The translations under genes were made by a program, and so were the position numbers. A stretch of 64,000 nt of DNA from Eupeodes corollae (Eukaryota > Arthropoda > Insecta > Diptera > Syrphidae): assembly GCF_945859685.1 (NCBI RefSeq), contig NC_079147.1, positions 19,323,289-19,387,288 on the forward strand, given 5' to 3'. The notes under the pieces were generated by a model. The model was given only the letters and a program-made list of their open reading frames with translations. It ran no database searches and was not told where the DNA came from. This document shows positions 1-11,202 of the stretch, one piece after another (the first letter of the stretch is position 1; the number at the start of each line of letters is the position of its first letter).

Positions 1-539
1 AAATGCGTGTAAAAAGGTTTCACTAAGATAAGGCTATTGCTAATCTTTCCATGCTGTGTTTTACATGTGCGATTTTCCAAAAACTTTTGTAAAAAGTTTT
101 AAGGGAATGTTGAAAACAACTATTTTGGTTGAGTTTAAAACACACATGGGTTCCGGAAAGATTCGACAACTACACAAAGATCAACAATAGATGATTTTTA
201 GAAGGATTTGGGACTCTTAGAACTTGAAATAAGGGTTGGGCTTAACAAAAATATGGGACACAACATCAAGACAAAAGCGGTACGGCTTGGTTTAAATTCC
301 CCACTACCAATGACTTAAATAAGGACTTAAAGCCGAGTATCAGCCAGCATAACTTAGTTCGAAGGATAATACAACCAAAACAAGTGAAACTATCCAAATA
401 AGACACCTTTTTCGAGGCTAGCTCAGAAGAAGCATTGGATAAATTGAGCTAAAGAACATATTACTTGAAGCAGTGAATGGAACCGCCTTGTCTTTTCTGA
501 TAAAAAAGGTTAACAATTCTGCAAATAAGTTAACTTCCA
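1..539. other. no gene seen
   Basis: AT-rich sequence with no recognisable reading frame, repeat boundary or RNA motif. It lies downstream (on the minus strand) of the hAT transposase relic and may include that element's 3' end, but I could not find a terminal inverted repeat. Confidence 0.4.
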
Positions 540-776
540 AAACTTATCAAACTGTTATTAAAATAGACATATTTTTAATAACCTCACTTCATTGATCATG
601 TTTTATTATATGGTTTTTATTCTCGTTAAACTAGAGAAAGTTCTTTCGGGAATTGACATTGAGCTATTTTATTTAACAAAATATATATGTACATATATTA
701 GGAAATCTTTCTTTCGGGACAGCTATTGAGTGCTTTCAACGAGAATGATAATTTCAGATCTCTTATCACCAACAAA

Positions 777-785
777 TTTCTAATT
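777..785. repeat. target-site duplication of RTE insertion, left copy
   Basis: TTTCTAATT occurs here and again at 1906-1914, exactly flanking the RTE fragment. It belongs to the interrupted hAT reading frame. Confidence 0.75.
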
Positions 786-1905
786 TCAAAACTATACACC
801 TGCTATTCATCGACTTCGAGAAGGTCTTTGATAGCGTGAACAGGGAGAATATCTGGTTTCTAATTTGCGGAGGAGAGGCATCCCGGAAAAAATAATTGCT
901 ATTATTAAAGCAGCATATGATAGATCCAAGTGTCACGTTCTGCACAATGATAGGTTGTCAGATGATTTTGAAATCCGAAGCGGAGTCAGACAGGGCTGTA
1001 TTCTCTCGCCAATATTGTTTTTGTTGGTGATAAGCGATGTACTGCGCTCAGCTCTGTTGAGGGACCCAACAGACTTTGACATTCTATTTAAAGCATTTGG
1101 ATTACGCGGACGATGTTTGCTTACTCTCTTATAGGATCATGGATCTCCATCAAATGACAACGAGTCTGGAGAGAGAAGCAGAAGTTGTGGGGCTGAAAAT
1201 AATTTGCGGCAAAAGAAAAATTATCAGCCTCGGAATCCGACCATCCTCTCAAATAAATATTTCCTCGCAACCGGTGGAAAAAGTGGAGAACTTTCAATAC
1301 CTTGGAAGTATTGTCTCCATCGAAGGCGGAACCAAACAAGACGTCATCTGCCGCATCGGCAAAGCAAAAGCGGCGTTCAGTATGCTGTCAAAAATTTGGA
1401 GGAATAACTCTAATTGCTTAAGAACAAAGCTACGACTGTTTCGCACAAATGTCGAATATGTGCTTCTTTATTATGCAGCACTTGGAAGGTTACTTCTGCC
1501 ATAATAAGAAAGCTGCAAACCTTCGTAAATAGATGTCATCGTAACATCCTACGGATTCTCTGGCCAAAGCGAATATCAAATGAGGTCCTTCACAGAAGGA
1601 CAGGTCAGCAACCGAAAGAACCTATAATACTAAGACGTAAGTGGGAATGGATTGGACATAAGCTTCGAAAAAGGCCAAGCAATGCAGTGGAATCCGCTCA
1701 CACAAGAAGGAAGAAGAGCTGGACGACCGATAAGCAAATGGCACAGGACAGTCGAGCAGGAATCAGCGTCACTATGCAAGAGTTGGAAGGAGCTGAAACA
1801 CATCTCCGGAAACCGTACACGATGGCGCGTAGGCGTAGTAGAGGCCCTATGCCCCTTATGTAGTTTCCAACGGAATAAACAGGTCTGAGGACCTAAGTAA
1901 GTAAG
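786..1905 (+). mobile_element. 5'-truncated RTE-type LINE insertion
   Basis: This is a self-contained LINE insertion of about 1.12 kb. It begins abruptly inside the reverse transcriptase, at the motif LFIDFEKVFDSVNRENIW. It ends in a short tandem tail, TAAG repeated (1894-1905), as in RTE-clade LINEs, and is bounded by a 9-bp direct duplication (777-785 and 1906-1914). Truncation at the 5' end with a target duplication is the usual outcome of target-primed reverse transcription. It sits inside the minus-strand hAT relic and is therefore the younger of the two. RTE is the best clade match, from the RT and C-terminal motifs; I did not build a tree. Confidence 0.8.
795..1888 (+). pseudogene. RTE reverse transcriptase, C-terminal half, frameshifted
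   Basis: The fragment encodes the palm and thumb of a LINE reverse transcriptase. In order: FIDFEKVFDSV near 810; GIPEKIIAIIKAAYDRS near 880-935; SGVRQGCILSPILFLLVI near 978-1032; after a frameshift near 1095 the catalytic LDYADDVCLL; then FQYLGSIVSIEGGT near 1290; TKLRLFRTNVEYVLLY near 1425-1475. A second frameshift near 1475 leads to RRKWEWIGHKLRK (near 1640), and a third near 1680 to GRRAGRPISKW. The YADD catalytic box survives, but the frameshifts and the missing endonuclease and N-terminal RT make it non-functional. Confidence 0.82.
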
Positions 1906-1914
1906 TTTCTAATT
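1906..1914. repeat. target-site duplication of RTE insertion, right copy
   Basis: Second copy of TTTCTAATT, directly after the TAAG tail. Past it, the minus-strand hAT frame resumes with LASILEELE. Confidence 0.75.
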
Positions 1915-2800
1915 CTTCAAGAATAGAAGCTAGTCCGGTAGCCATATAAGCTTGGTAAAACTCAACAGTTTTCTTAAATTTTTTAGGTGATTTGTCTATT
2001 TTATACGAAGAATCCTTAAAAAAAAAAACCGAAAATGCTTCTGGGATATTTTCATGTTTTGTAAATTTGTATCCAAAGATTGAAAATTGAGAACAGGATT
2101 GAAAAAAGTCCCACGAATATATTGTTCTCTACATAAAGTAAAAGGTTTAAACTATTCTTTTATATTTAAAGTCAATGTCAGTGGCTTCAGCAATTTTTTT
2201 CATCATCAAATACTTTCTAAAATGATTCGTCTTCTGCTCGTTTTATCTTTGGTTGATCCCTAACATCTTTGGCGAGGTCCAAAGCTTGGACCAAGTCTAA
2301 ACTCACAACTTAATTACCTACAACGAGAGTGGATAAACCCTACTTCTAACCCTTTAGCTAATCAAGAACTTGAAATCAATAGCACTTACTTTTTAATGTT
2401 ATTATTTAGAACACAAACGGAAATAGCTCCTGAAAATTTTTCAACCGCTTAATATTTTCAGATTCATCGAGTCAGATTCAGCGTTTCTAATGTCCTTTTT
2501 TTTGTGGAGTTTCTTCGCTTTTGCTTATTGTTTATTACCGCTTATATTTCTTTTTCGGTGTATTTAAATAATAAGCAATCTCTAATGGCTGGTATTTAGC
2601 TGAAAACATATGTAGCAACTTTCAAAGAATGTTCTACACAATGGACGTACAGAACTTGCGGATCAATTTTTTGGCGAATAATTGCTTGAACTCCATATAT
2701 CGACCAGATATATTGCTTGCTCCATCGTTCACTTGCCCGATCAAAAAAGAAATATCCACATCAAATGCATCACCTGTGTCATTAATACAGAACTTTTTGG

Positions 2801-4741
2801 TTAACTGCTTCAACGGTCATTTTCAAACAAGACAAATATTTGTTTATATTTTTTGCATCTCAACCTTTAATTTTTCAACAAAACAACGCCTCAATCCACA
2901 CATCGAAGGTTGTTAGAAGTTGCATTCAATCCGAAGGTGTGAAACTTTTGCCTAATCCATAATTGAAAACGTTTTATCATTGCTATCGCGTAAAGTTAAT
3001 GAAGAATTTAAGGACAATGACACCTTAACCGAAGCTATTCGTGATGCCGAATGTGGAATCATCTTTGAAAAATTGTTAATCTATTTCAACTTATTATGTT
3101 TCAATGAATTTTTAAACCAATTTTGTTTCATTCTCATCAGACACCAGAAAATGGCTACATAAGGCAATTCCAAATATAAACTCAAAGCAACACAACTGAA
3201 CTAAATTAAAATAAAATATTACATAACCTCTAGAATATTTTATGCAACGAAAAACAATGTGTTTTAAAACCTGGTATAATATTTAGAAAAATTAAATTCA
3301 CGTTTTTATTTTTACAAACAAAAATTAAAGTCTAAAAATGCTTTTAGAATTGACTTTCGACTAAAATAACAAGAGGTTAAGTTATGACATTAACTTCAAA
3401 CACATTTTATCTTTTAAAAAAAACACTTTATTCTTATTAGAAATTGCAAAAACAAAATGTTTACGTAATTATTTTTAAAAAAAAGTAGATAGTAAATAAT
3501 TATTTCTCTCCAGTTTTTAATGTTAAAACACGGTCTATAAATTTCTGTCTGAATTTATGGGCTCATGTTTTAGTAGAAAAAACATTTTGAACTTTGTTTT
3601 ATTTTAATTCAGCACGATTTCAATAATCGTACAGAATATCTGAGAGTTTAAAATGTTCAACTATAAACTATGCAAATGAAAAAAATCACTTATTAGCAAC
3701 AAAAATGTAACAAAACATGAACTTTATAGTTTAAAAACAATTACTTTCCAAACAATTTAAAAACTTCGAAAACTATACTCTTAGGTGTCAAAAATTTCAA
3801 GATCGTCTACACACACGTTAATTGGTATAAACTTTGATTATTTCTATTGACAAAATAAATCTTCACTGCAATTTTCAAGTTGAATCACCATTATCTTTAA
3901 AAAAAAACGTCATAACTCCACTCGTCTAGATTTGTTTAACCAATTATCATTCTTTTATTAAAATCTTGAAAGTGTTAACTTTGAAAAACCACAAAAAGAA
4001 TTATGTATTAATAAGTTAACTTGAACTCTTTACCATAAAATAACTCATATGGCACTAACTTCCGAGACCTTTAACAAAGTTTAATTCAGTGAGCAAAAAA
4101 TTGTCTTTATTTGACATTAACAAAAGAAAAAGAGTCTAGGTAAACAGAATTTTTCTAAACAGATGGCATTCCATCAGAGGAACAAAACAAAAAATTATTA
4201 CGAATGTTCAAACAGATACAATAAACAATTTTTTTTAGTATTTTGTGATAATTTAATGAATTCAAAAAACATTTGACTGTAATTCACATAATAATATAAA
4301 GATGGGTGTGCATTTTATTAGAATTAACTTTTTTTTAGATCTCTATACTTTTACGAGTATTTTTTGGCAAACAAAAATAAAACCTTGGGAAAATTAAGGA
4401 AGATATTTTGCACACCAATCTTTATGTTTTATGTAAATACATATAATAATTCACAAAAACAAAAATAAAAATATACATACTCTATTTGTTTACTAAGTTG
4501 ATTTGTGGTTTTATTTTTATATATGTATTTTTAAATAATACAAGTTTATAAACATGTGTTTCAGGTAAGATATATTCGAACATTTGATTAAAAACAAAGC
4601 GATTGTTTTGGATTTTTATAGCTTTTTAAAATCTTTAGTAATTTTCTTATTTGATAATTTTATCTCATGGCAACAATGCTATGTGGTGCCATAATGTAAA
4701 TTTTTAATTTATAATACAATTTCTCTTAAAATATCCACATT
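2801..4741. other. no gene seen; AT-rich spacer
   Basis: About 1.9 kb of AT-rich DNA. A 60-codon frame at 2980-3162 has no recognisable family. No terminal repeats, RT or transposase motifs were found. Confidence 0.4.
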
Positions 4742-5830
4742 TTAATAAGTATTCAATGGTTTTTGGCGTCTTATACTTGAACGACTAAAACTAAAGTTGA
4801 AACTACCAAGAACTGATGGTGATGAAATTTGTCCGTTTATTGTTCCACCAACAAAACAAAACTGCAAGTACATCAAATGAATTGTCAAAGAAGGAAGATT
4901 TATTAGAAAAAGTCTTTGTGAATAAGGAAGTAATGTTTGAATACCATGAAACCACGAAAAGGATCGTAGACAAAAACGCAAAAATCTTTTCTGAATGGCT
5001 TCGAGTCTTGTGTACGGCGGCGCGGCGTAGTAAGGTGACCGCACTGTACAAGCATATTCCAGAACTTGGCTCATAAAGTAATTTTAAAACATATGGATCA
5101 AAGAAATCGTATGATCGAAACCAAGTCATTTATACATAAAACAAATAGAATAGAACCAAGGTGACTACCCTGGAGGACACTAGAATTCGCAACAAATGAA
5201 CTTGAGCACTCATTGCGAAATTTAAAACTATAACGTGTATCTTACAAATATGAGGAGATCCAGCTTATGAAATAGTTGTTAAAACCTTGCTGCGATAGTT
5301 TTAAAAGTAATGTTTTATGATATTATTTGTCAAAGGCCTTGCTGAAATCAGTAAAGATCCAGTCTACTTGTTAAAGTTCTTCAACAAATCTAAACAAAAG
5401 GATGTAAAGTAAAACAGATAAGTAACAGTTGAACGCTTTTTAACAAAATCATTCTAATTATCACAGATAATTGATCTAAAATAAAAAGAAAGGATGCTAC
5501 ATACAATTGACTCAAACAGTTTAGGTATCACAAGATAGTTTAGAATTAGGTCGGTAGTTCATAATTTCGTTTTAAGGACCTTTTTTAGCATTAGAAAGAT
5601 GCTCGAACACATAACGAATGCGCTAAATACTCAGCATCATCTTTAAAATGGATGATAGTTTACCGTCGGGACCAGGGCTAAAACATTCGTCAAGTTGTTG
5701 GATACAATTAAAGAAAGTATCTTTGCTTATAACGAAATTGATAGAATTTAAGTAGGGGAAATTGGAAACTGTTGTAGATGTGTTAGGAAAACTAATATTA
5801 TTATTAACTTTTTATTTGAATTCTGATCTA
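4742..5830 (-). pseudogene. Jockey-like LINE reverse transcriptase relic
   Basis: Minus-strand reverse transcriptase with motifs in the expected order over several frames: QQLDECFSPGPDGK near 5665-5705; NYRPNSKLS near 5545; DFSKAFDK near 5335 (frameshifted); LSQQGFNNYFISWISSYL near 5245-5300; VLQGSHLGSILFVLCINDL near 5140-5190; then VLEYACTVRSPYYAA and LEAIQKRFLRFCLRSFSW in the thumb (4930-5070). Between the CINDL motif and the thumb only about 60 bases remain. The stretch that should hold the catalytic YADD box is therefore deleted, and no active enzyme could be made. Both reading frames at 4742-5074 and 4803-5129 belong to it. Jockey or a near relative fits best. Confidence 0.75.
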
Positions 5831-7057
5831 AAATTCATGACCTGCCATTTATAAATATTTGAACTTCGAAGTTTAAAAAAACAACCAACTTATTTATATT
5901 TAAGTGTATTCACCTTTGCAACTAAAATAAGATAAAAAAGATTAGAAGTTTTTCTTAAGCAACAAAAAAGAGTATTGTTTTAGCGTCATGTTTATCACTA
6001 AACCACACGTGTAAGTATTTTAAATTCTTCTTCAGTTAAAAGTACATACATACATATTTTGTTAACCAAGAATTTCAACAAAAACAATATTATTACCTTT
6101 CTTTACTTGTTTGTTTGATTCTAGTTGTCAAGTCAGACATGAAGCAAACACGGAAACAACTGATGTTAACAATAATAATTCTTAGTTAAATATTAAACTA
6201 AATAAATAACAACATAATACTTAAAGTAAACGTAATTAATTACTGTCAATATGTTTATTCTTTTGAAAACAAAAAATTCCAATCAAAATTCCATATTTCA
6301 GAATTCTTATAGTTTTCAAAAATGTATACTCAGATGAATCAACACAATATTTTAAACATTTACATAATTTTTATTGGTTTACTAATGTTAACATTTTTTT
6401 ATAAAACAAATAGTGGAGTAGCAAGAGAAATAAGAAAAATTGTAATACTTAATATTCGTGTTCAAATCCTTTATTAAGCCACTTTAAAAATGGTAGGTTT
6501 TCCTTAAAAGTTGATCTATGTTTACAAGGTTGCTGGTTGACCCTTTTTGTATAAAACTAAATGCAATTTACTTGAAATCTTTAAAGTTCTAGATTTGTAA
6601 TAGCTTTGTTTTTGAGCTTATAGTTTTAGGATCTGATTTTACATAAAGGAAAACAAATCAGCTGATCTGATTAATTAACGAAAAATGTACATATAACATT
6701 TTAAATGCTGAAAATTGGATAGACTTTGTAACTGCATCACTCGGGCCTTATAATTTAAGAAAATGTCTTCTTAATACATAATTTCGAAGGATTTAGAATA
6801 CGTTTTCACTATTTTTTGCACTTTATTGTTTAAAATAAAAAGTAAACTTAATGGCAGACGGCGTAAAGCTATGTTTTAAAACGAATTGTTATACAAACTA
6901 TGAATAAGCAAATTTGTTTAACAAAAGTCATTTATAATTGAATTGATTCATTAATTAATAATACAAACTTTTGAATCATAAGCGCATGCCAATCATGCGT
7001 GTCATTTATTTATTCATTAACAATTCTAAGTTAATGAAAAATATTGATTAAAGATTT
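5831..7057. other. no gene seen
   Basis: AT-rich spacer without recognisable coding motifs or repeat termini. Confidence 0.4.
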
Positions 7058-7160
7058 CAAGTTTGTAGTGCTAGAAATTGACACATGTCAAACTCAGCTG
7101 TCATTTTAAGTGTCATAATATTATTTAAATGTTTGCCATTTGAGAAAATGGATCGCTTAG
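7058..7160 (+). repeat. Tc1/mariner-like 5' end, copy 1
   Basis: This segment contains CTCAGCTGTCATTTTAAGTG followed by a run leading to GCCATTTGAGAAAATGG. A diverged copy lies at 7625-7715, and the first half is also found at 31812-31870. There it directly precedes a C-terminal Tc1/mariner transposase scrap. I infer that it is the 5' untranslated end of that element type. A short possible coding start (MDRL) follows before the SINE begins. Confidence 0.4.
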
Positions 7161-7205
7161 TAATCGGAACGTATCCACTTTTTTGTATTAAATAAATACA
7201 AATAA

Positions 7206-7499
7206 ATTAGGTGGCCCAACAATCCGTTGAGAAGTAGAGAGTTATAACTATTCACTTATAACTCTCAAATATTAGTGTGAGTGATTAACGTTGTCAATGA
7301 TGAAAGGGACTTACTTTTTTAAGTCCAATCGAAGCACCTAATTTGAGAAGCCATGGCAAGAATAAGTTGTAGGATTTATCAATTTTTCGCAAGATGTAGT
7401 ACCCGCGAAAAAAACATTAGGTGGCACATGCATTGATTGAACCGAAGACCTCTGGAATATTAGTCCTATACACTAACGATCTCACAACGGGTACTACAG
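7206..7499 (-). mobile_element. tRNA-derived SINE, diverged copy (minus)
   Basis: Reverse-oriented copy of the window's SINE family (best copy at 36808-37134). Reading from the right end: the head GTAGTACCCG, a degenerate tRNA-like region with a B box GGTTCAATC, GTGCCACCTAAT, a body with FAR lower identity than the other copies, and the tail near 7206 complementary to CGGATTGTTGGGCCACC. No clean target duplication was found, consistent with age. Confidence 0.65.
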
Positions 7500-7624
7500 T
7501 CTTTTTAATTAAAAACCCATAAAAGCAAACCAAATAAGCTTTATTCCTGATTTGGTTCATAAGCACGTTCCATGATATATAAAAATTGACTTACTAAAAA
7601 TTCTTAAGCTAATCAAAAATATTA
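7500..7624. other. spacer between SINE and repeat
   Basis: Short AT-rich spacer with no recognisable feature. Confidence 0.3.
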
Positions 7625-7715
7625 ATTCACAATTTCATGTTTGTAGCACTACTGAACTCAGCTGTCATTTGAAATGTCATACAAATATTTTAATGTTTGC
7701 TACTTATGAAAATGT
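7625..7715 (+). repeat. Tc1/mariner-like 5' end, copy 2
   Basis: Diverged copy of 7058-7160, aligned through TTTGTAGCACT, CTCAGCTGTCATTTGAAATG and GTTTGCTACTTATGAAAATG. No transposase motif could be read in the next 180 bases. Confidence 0.4.
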
Positions 7716-7899
7716 ATTTTTTATAGAACTACAAAAGATGCAATCGGTGAAGTTTTGATGACATTAGAAGAAAGTGGCAGAGTTTCTGTGGTCTTCAAGC
7801 CTGTATATTATTGCAAAGCATGCACGACTGAAGCTCGAATTCAAATGGAAATGATTCGAATTTATTGACTTTTGAATGCTAGCAACAATTGTTTGAATT

Positions 7900-8440
7900 A
7901 GGTTTTCTCCGACGATGCCAGGAGTTTTTTTTACCCCTTTTGATCTGGCTATAATTTATAAAGCCTATATTCATCCCAAACTTGAGTACGATTCCCATAT
8001 TTCGGCTGGTGCTTCTATAACCCACTTTAGTCTCTTGGACTGAAATCTAAAGAGAGCTCTTAAAATAATAGGTGGCCATGTCTCTCATTATTTTATCGCT
8101 ACTTCCATAAGCAATGTTCTATTCTGATGAAATAGCCAGTTACATTCCTCAAACAATTCAACCGTAATACTCATTCTTTTAGGAATGCCCATCAGTTTAC
8201 TATTGAGCCCAATTTCGGTCGTACTGTAAAGTACAGAGATTGTTTTTTAAGTCGCACTACACGAATGTGGAATGCTCTACCAGACTCAATATTTCCCACT
8301 CATTACAATGTGCAGACATTTAAAACCAATACGCATCGGTATCTCCTTTCAAATCCTATCCTCCCTTTCTAATTACTCGCACTATGTATTATCAATATGA
8401 GGGTATTCATATCTCCTTGAGTGCGCGTACAATATACAAA
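7900..8440 (+). pseudogene. Jockey-type LINE 3' end (RT thumb and C-terminus)
   Basis: Plus-strand translation gives DLAIIYKAYIHPKLEYDSHI (near 7950), then LKRALKIIGGHVSHYF (near 8045), SRTTRMWNALPDSIFPTHYN (near 8250-8310) and FKTNTHRYLLSNP (8320-8360). These are the usual C-terminal motifs of a common insect Jockey-group LINE. The same motifs occur on the minus strand at 15130-15420, and the RT part of the same family occurs at 51075-52210 and 16010-16215. Stops interrupt the frame after SLLD and elsewhere. Only the last third is present, as expected for a 5'-truncated LINE; no poly-A tail or duplication was recognised. Confidence 0.72.
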
Positions 8441-9197
8441 AAAATCATAATTGATTGGAAAACTAAATTTGGAGAGGTTCCATGAAAACGGAATGAAGAG
8501 CAAAGTATGGCCTCATTGCGCATGAGGCCGGGTTCCTAGCAGTTTCACGTTTTGAAAAGATCCAATGGCCACCCAAATATTCTGATTTGAAAACGTTAAT
8601 TATTCACAAAGAATCATATTTACCCGAATAATTTTCAATTTTATACACTCAAAAATGTTTTGTTACCTACTTCAATTATGACCGAAATATTTGAAATTAT
8701 CACAAAAGAATAGAATGTTGTGAAATTTTACTACGAGACTCTTTAAATAATCTTGCATTTCAGATTAAATGATAATATCCAAATCTTACAGGGAATTAAA
8801 ACTTTCATTTAATAATTTAGTATCGCTTTTTGTATTTTATCAATCCTGACTTTAGAAACCAAAAATAAATAACATTGAATATATTGACAAAAATAAATCA
8901 TTCATATTAAACAGGTGATGTATATTTGAGGTATTTAAAATATAAATACAATTCATTACAACACTTTTAAATAAAATTATGATTAAGGACTCGATCAAAA
9001 TACAAAGTTTTTAAAATAAAGGAGACGAAAAACTTTTTGACAATTTTGTATTAATTTGAATTAAGATTTAGAAACTAGTAAAACCGATGAGTCTTTTACA
9101 CATTCTCAACATCTATTCTGAAAGCAAAAAATATTTAAGCCTCACAAGTCCAAAGAAGAACTAATCAACCTTATTACATAAATTATCTTCAATTAGC
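8441..9197. other. no gene seen; one small palindrome
   Basis: AT-rich spacer. The only notable item is a perfect short inverted repeat at 8509-8529, GGCCTCAT and ATGAGGCC around a five-base loop. Confidence 0.4.
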
Positions 9198-9500
9198 TTG
9201 TTATTGTTGCCAAAGAGGTCAAAAATCAAAACAGTAAAGCGTCATTTGTTTAAACTTCTAGAACAATCCAACTTAATTAACATTATTCACCCACATTATT
9301 CCAAATCATTTTTTTTATTTTATCGATATTTTAGAAACTTAAAAACTGGTATATATGGACAATCAGGCTTAACCAGACCCAAAAATAATGGCTTAGTGGA
9401 AACAAAATTTGATTATTTCCAGTCAATAAAATTAATACCTTATTTATTGACATTATTTATTTTATATCTTTACGTCTCTAATTCTTACTTCACTAATTAA
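9198..9500 (+). other. unrecognised 100-codon reading frame
   Basis: An open frame of 100 codons starting MLLLPKRSKIKTVKRH, with a basic N-terminal half and a hydrophobic C-terminus (PYLLTLFILYLYV) that could be one membrane segment. I recognise no family. Its composition (rich in K, N, F, I, L, Y) matches translated AT-rich non-coding DNA, so it may be chance. No promoter or splice context supports it. Confidence 0.12.
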
Positions 9501-9839
9501 TTGTTTACATTTTTGTAAAGAAATTTATTTAACTTACATTTTATTTTTTTACAGAACAACTTTCATTTATATAGAACCGTTATAAGCTGAGAGTCTTTAG
9601 AATTTGTATTTTAAAAGTAAACAATAAACACACTTAAAGAACACAAAACTTTTTATCATCTTTTAAACACAAAAAAAAAAACAAAACTAAATTAGTTCTT
9701 CTTTGTTTTAAACATTAACCAACAAACAAAATAAATCACACATTTATTTATATTCAAAATTTTAAGCTGAATATATAGTACCGTTACATTTTTGTGTTAA
9801 ATGTAAATTTCAAGGTAAAACCTTAAGTTTTATTAGAAA
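9501..9839. other. no gene seen
   Basis: AT-rich spacer before the GC-richer island. Confidence 0.35.
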
Positions 9840-10502
9840 CACAAGCGCCGCGGCGGTCGTAGTAACGTCATTCCATCAACAACAACAAAAAGTGTAACCA
9901 AACAAGGTGGAGGTATTTAGGTACTACCTCACTAAACATAAATTAATAATTAACCACGATCAACGTGAATACAAACGGTATGCAAAGATTTTGTCAATTT
10001 AATCAATAACCTTGTCGATCGGCGATCACCGTCAGACTAATCAGTTAACCAAAGTTAACCAAAATAAATTTCCATTCAAAGAAGACCGCTGTTGCTTGCC
10101 TGACTGCCTGCGCCGTTTTTACCTGCACCTGACCATCATAAGACTTCTCTCTGCAAGTTGAATACCTTCAGGCCTTCATCGTCGTCGTCGAAATACTCTA
10201 CCAGACCAGTTAACCAGTTCGTTTAATTCTCATATCATTGTGGCTTAGCTTTCAGCAGTCCGTCTCGTCAGCCCAGTTGATCGCGCAGAGAAAGAACCTT
10301 ATCACAGAGCTCAAAACTAAAACGATCGCAGCGCTGCTGTTCGATTAACGATCAACCAACTGACCACGATTGGAAAGGAAACAAAATAAAAATGCACTGC
10401 GAATTTTAACTAATTTTGGTTGCTCCATCAATCAGAAGGCAATGAACAAATAAAAATGGTTAAAAGTTTATAAATTGCACTAACAAAATATTAACAATTG
10501 GA
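9840..10502 (+). promoter_or_regulatory. candidate host promoter / 5' non-coding exon
   Basis: Base composition rises clearly above the surroundings, with CpG-containing runs (GCCGCGGCGG near 9847, GATCGCGCAGAG near 10279). The later part (10080-10500) resembles the 5' untranslated exon of an insect gene. It has only very short frames (for example ATG CAC TGC near 10390 soon stops), an initiator-like TTCAGCAGTC near 10250, and a good splice donor GA|GTGAGT at 10501-10508. The exon and the plus strand are inferences; no downstream coding exon was found in this window. It could instead be an enhancer or a conserved unique island. Confidence 0.3.
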
Positions 10503-11123
10503 GTGAGTATTGGACATAGAGATTACCATCAGGAGCATGGTTCAGCTCGGCGGCGTGCGTTTAACCACTGGCCATCAAAGAGTTCGTTTTCGATTAAAAC
10601 CAATGTAAACTAATGGAGAGCTATTTAATCGAGACTTGTTGATACTTATCTAGGAATTAAGTATTCCATGCGTGTAAAAATAATAGGTACGTTTACTAGC
10701 TAGTAACCAGCTCGTGATATTCCAGATCACACGACACCGATTTGAAAAAAAGAGTAATTGATTTTAATAAATCGTTTCACAGTGAAAATAATTTGGACAT
10801 ACGAGTTTAATTTTGTATAGGACAGGGAAGGATTATATTTGCCTAAGGTTAGTTCAACCAGCTTCACAGAATTATTATGAATTTGAGAATAATACAGAAC
10901 TGCATTGTCAGCCATTCTATTAAATATTTCACAGACGAAAAATTTGATCGTAAAAGTCTACAAGAGTCTAAGTTCCGAAAGCTCTTTATTAACAAGATAT
11001 AACAAAAGTTGTAAGAAATGAAAAGTTTAAAAGTTAAAAGGCTTTATCTTTTCCAATGATTTTTCTAGAGAACAAAACTGAAAAAAGAAAGCAAATTTGG
11101 AGTAAGATCCGCTAAGGCGAAAA
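10503..11123. other. no gene seen (possible intron)
   Basis: No coding motif. If the donor at 10503 is real, this and the following kilobases would be intron. Confidence 0.3.
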
Positions 11124-11202
11124 ATCAGTCAATTTGACTATCAACGAGTTTTCCGTCTGTGAAAGATTATTCAATACAATTCAATTGAACAATTCATATC
11201 CA
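11124..11202 (+). repeat. short dispersed repeat shared with 58276-58350 (inverted)
   Basis: GTCAATTTGACTATCA, TTTCCGTCTGTG and the run ATTCAATACAATTCAATTGA match the reverse complement of 58276-58350. The distant copy lies within a small foldback bounded by 15-bp inverted repeats, so this is probably a fragment of the same MITE-like sequence. Confidence 0.4.

Larger units (their letters stand above)
540..2800 (-). pseudogene. hAT-superfamily transposase relic, split by an RTE LINE
   Basis: Read on the minus strand, this is a decayed cut-and-paste transposase of the hAT superfamily (DUF4371/ZMYM-like lineage). Around 2700-2760 the translation gives GQVNDGASNISGRY. After a one-base shift comes GVQAIIRQK, then YVHCVEHSLKVA near 2640, both typical of the hAT catalytic core. 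LAKDVRDQPKIKRAEDESF lies near 2225-2280 and VEFYQAYMATGLASILEELE near 1900-1970. Beyond the inserted LINE, the C-terminal dimerisation motif appears as SIPERTFSSLTRIKT near 605-655; the family pattern is ERSFS..KRIKTY. Several stops and frameshifts are present, so it is inactive. Its N-terminal part would lie above 2800 but is not convincing. The overlapping forward-strand frame at 2629-2916 is its antisense shadow. Confidence 0.75.

Noticed and set aside
2629..3162. Plus-strand frames of 95 and 60 codons as possible genes
   Set aside because: The first is antisense to the hAT transposase (GQVNDGASN on the minus strand). The second has no recognisable family and lies in the same decayed region.
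9198..9500. Small membrane protein gene
   Set aside because: Composition is that of translated AT-rich DNA; there is no homology cue or regulatory context. Kept only as an unrecognised frame with low confidence.
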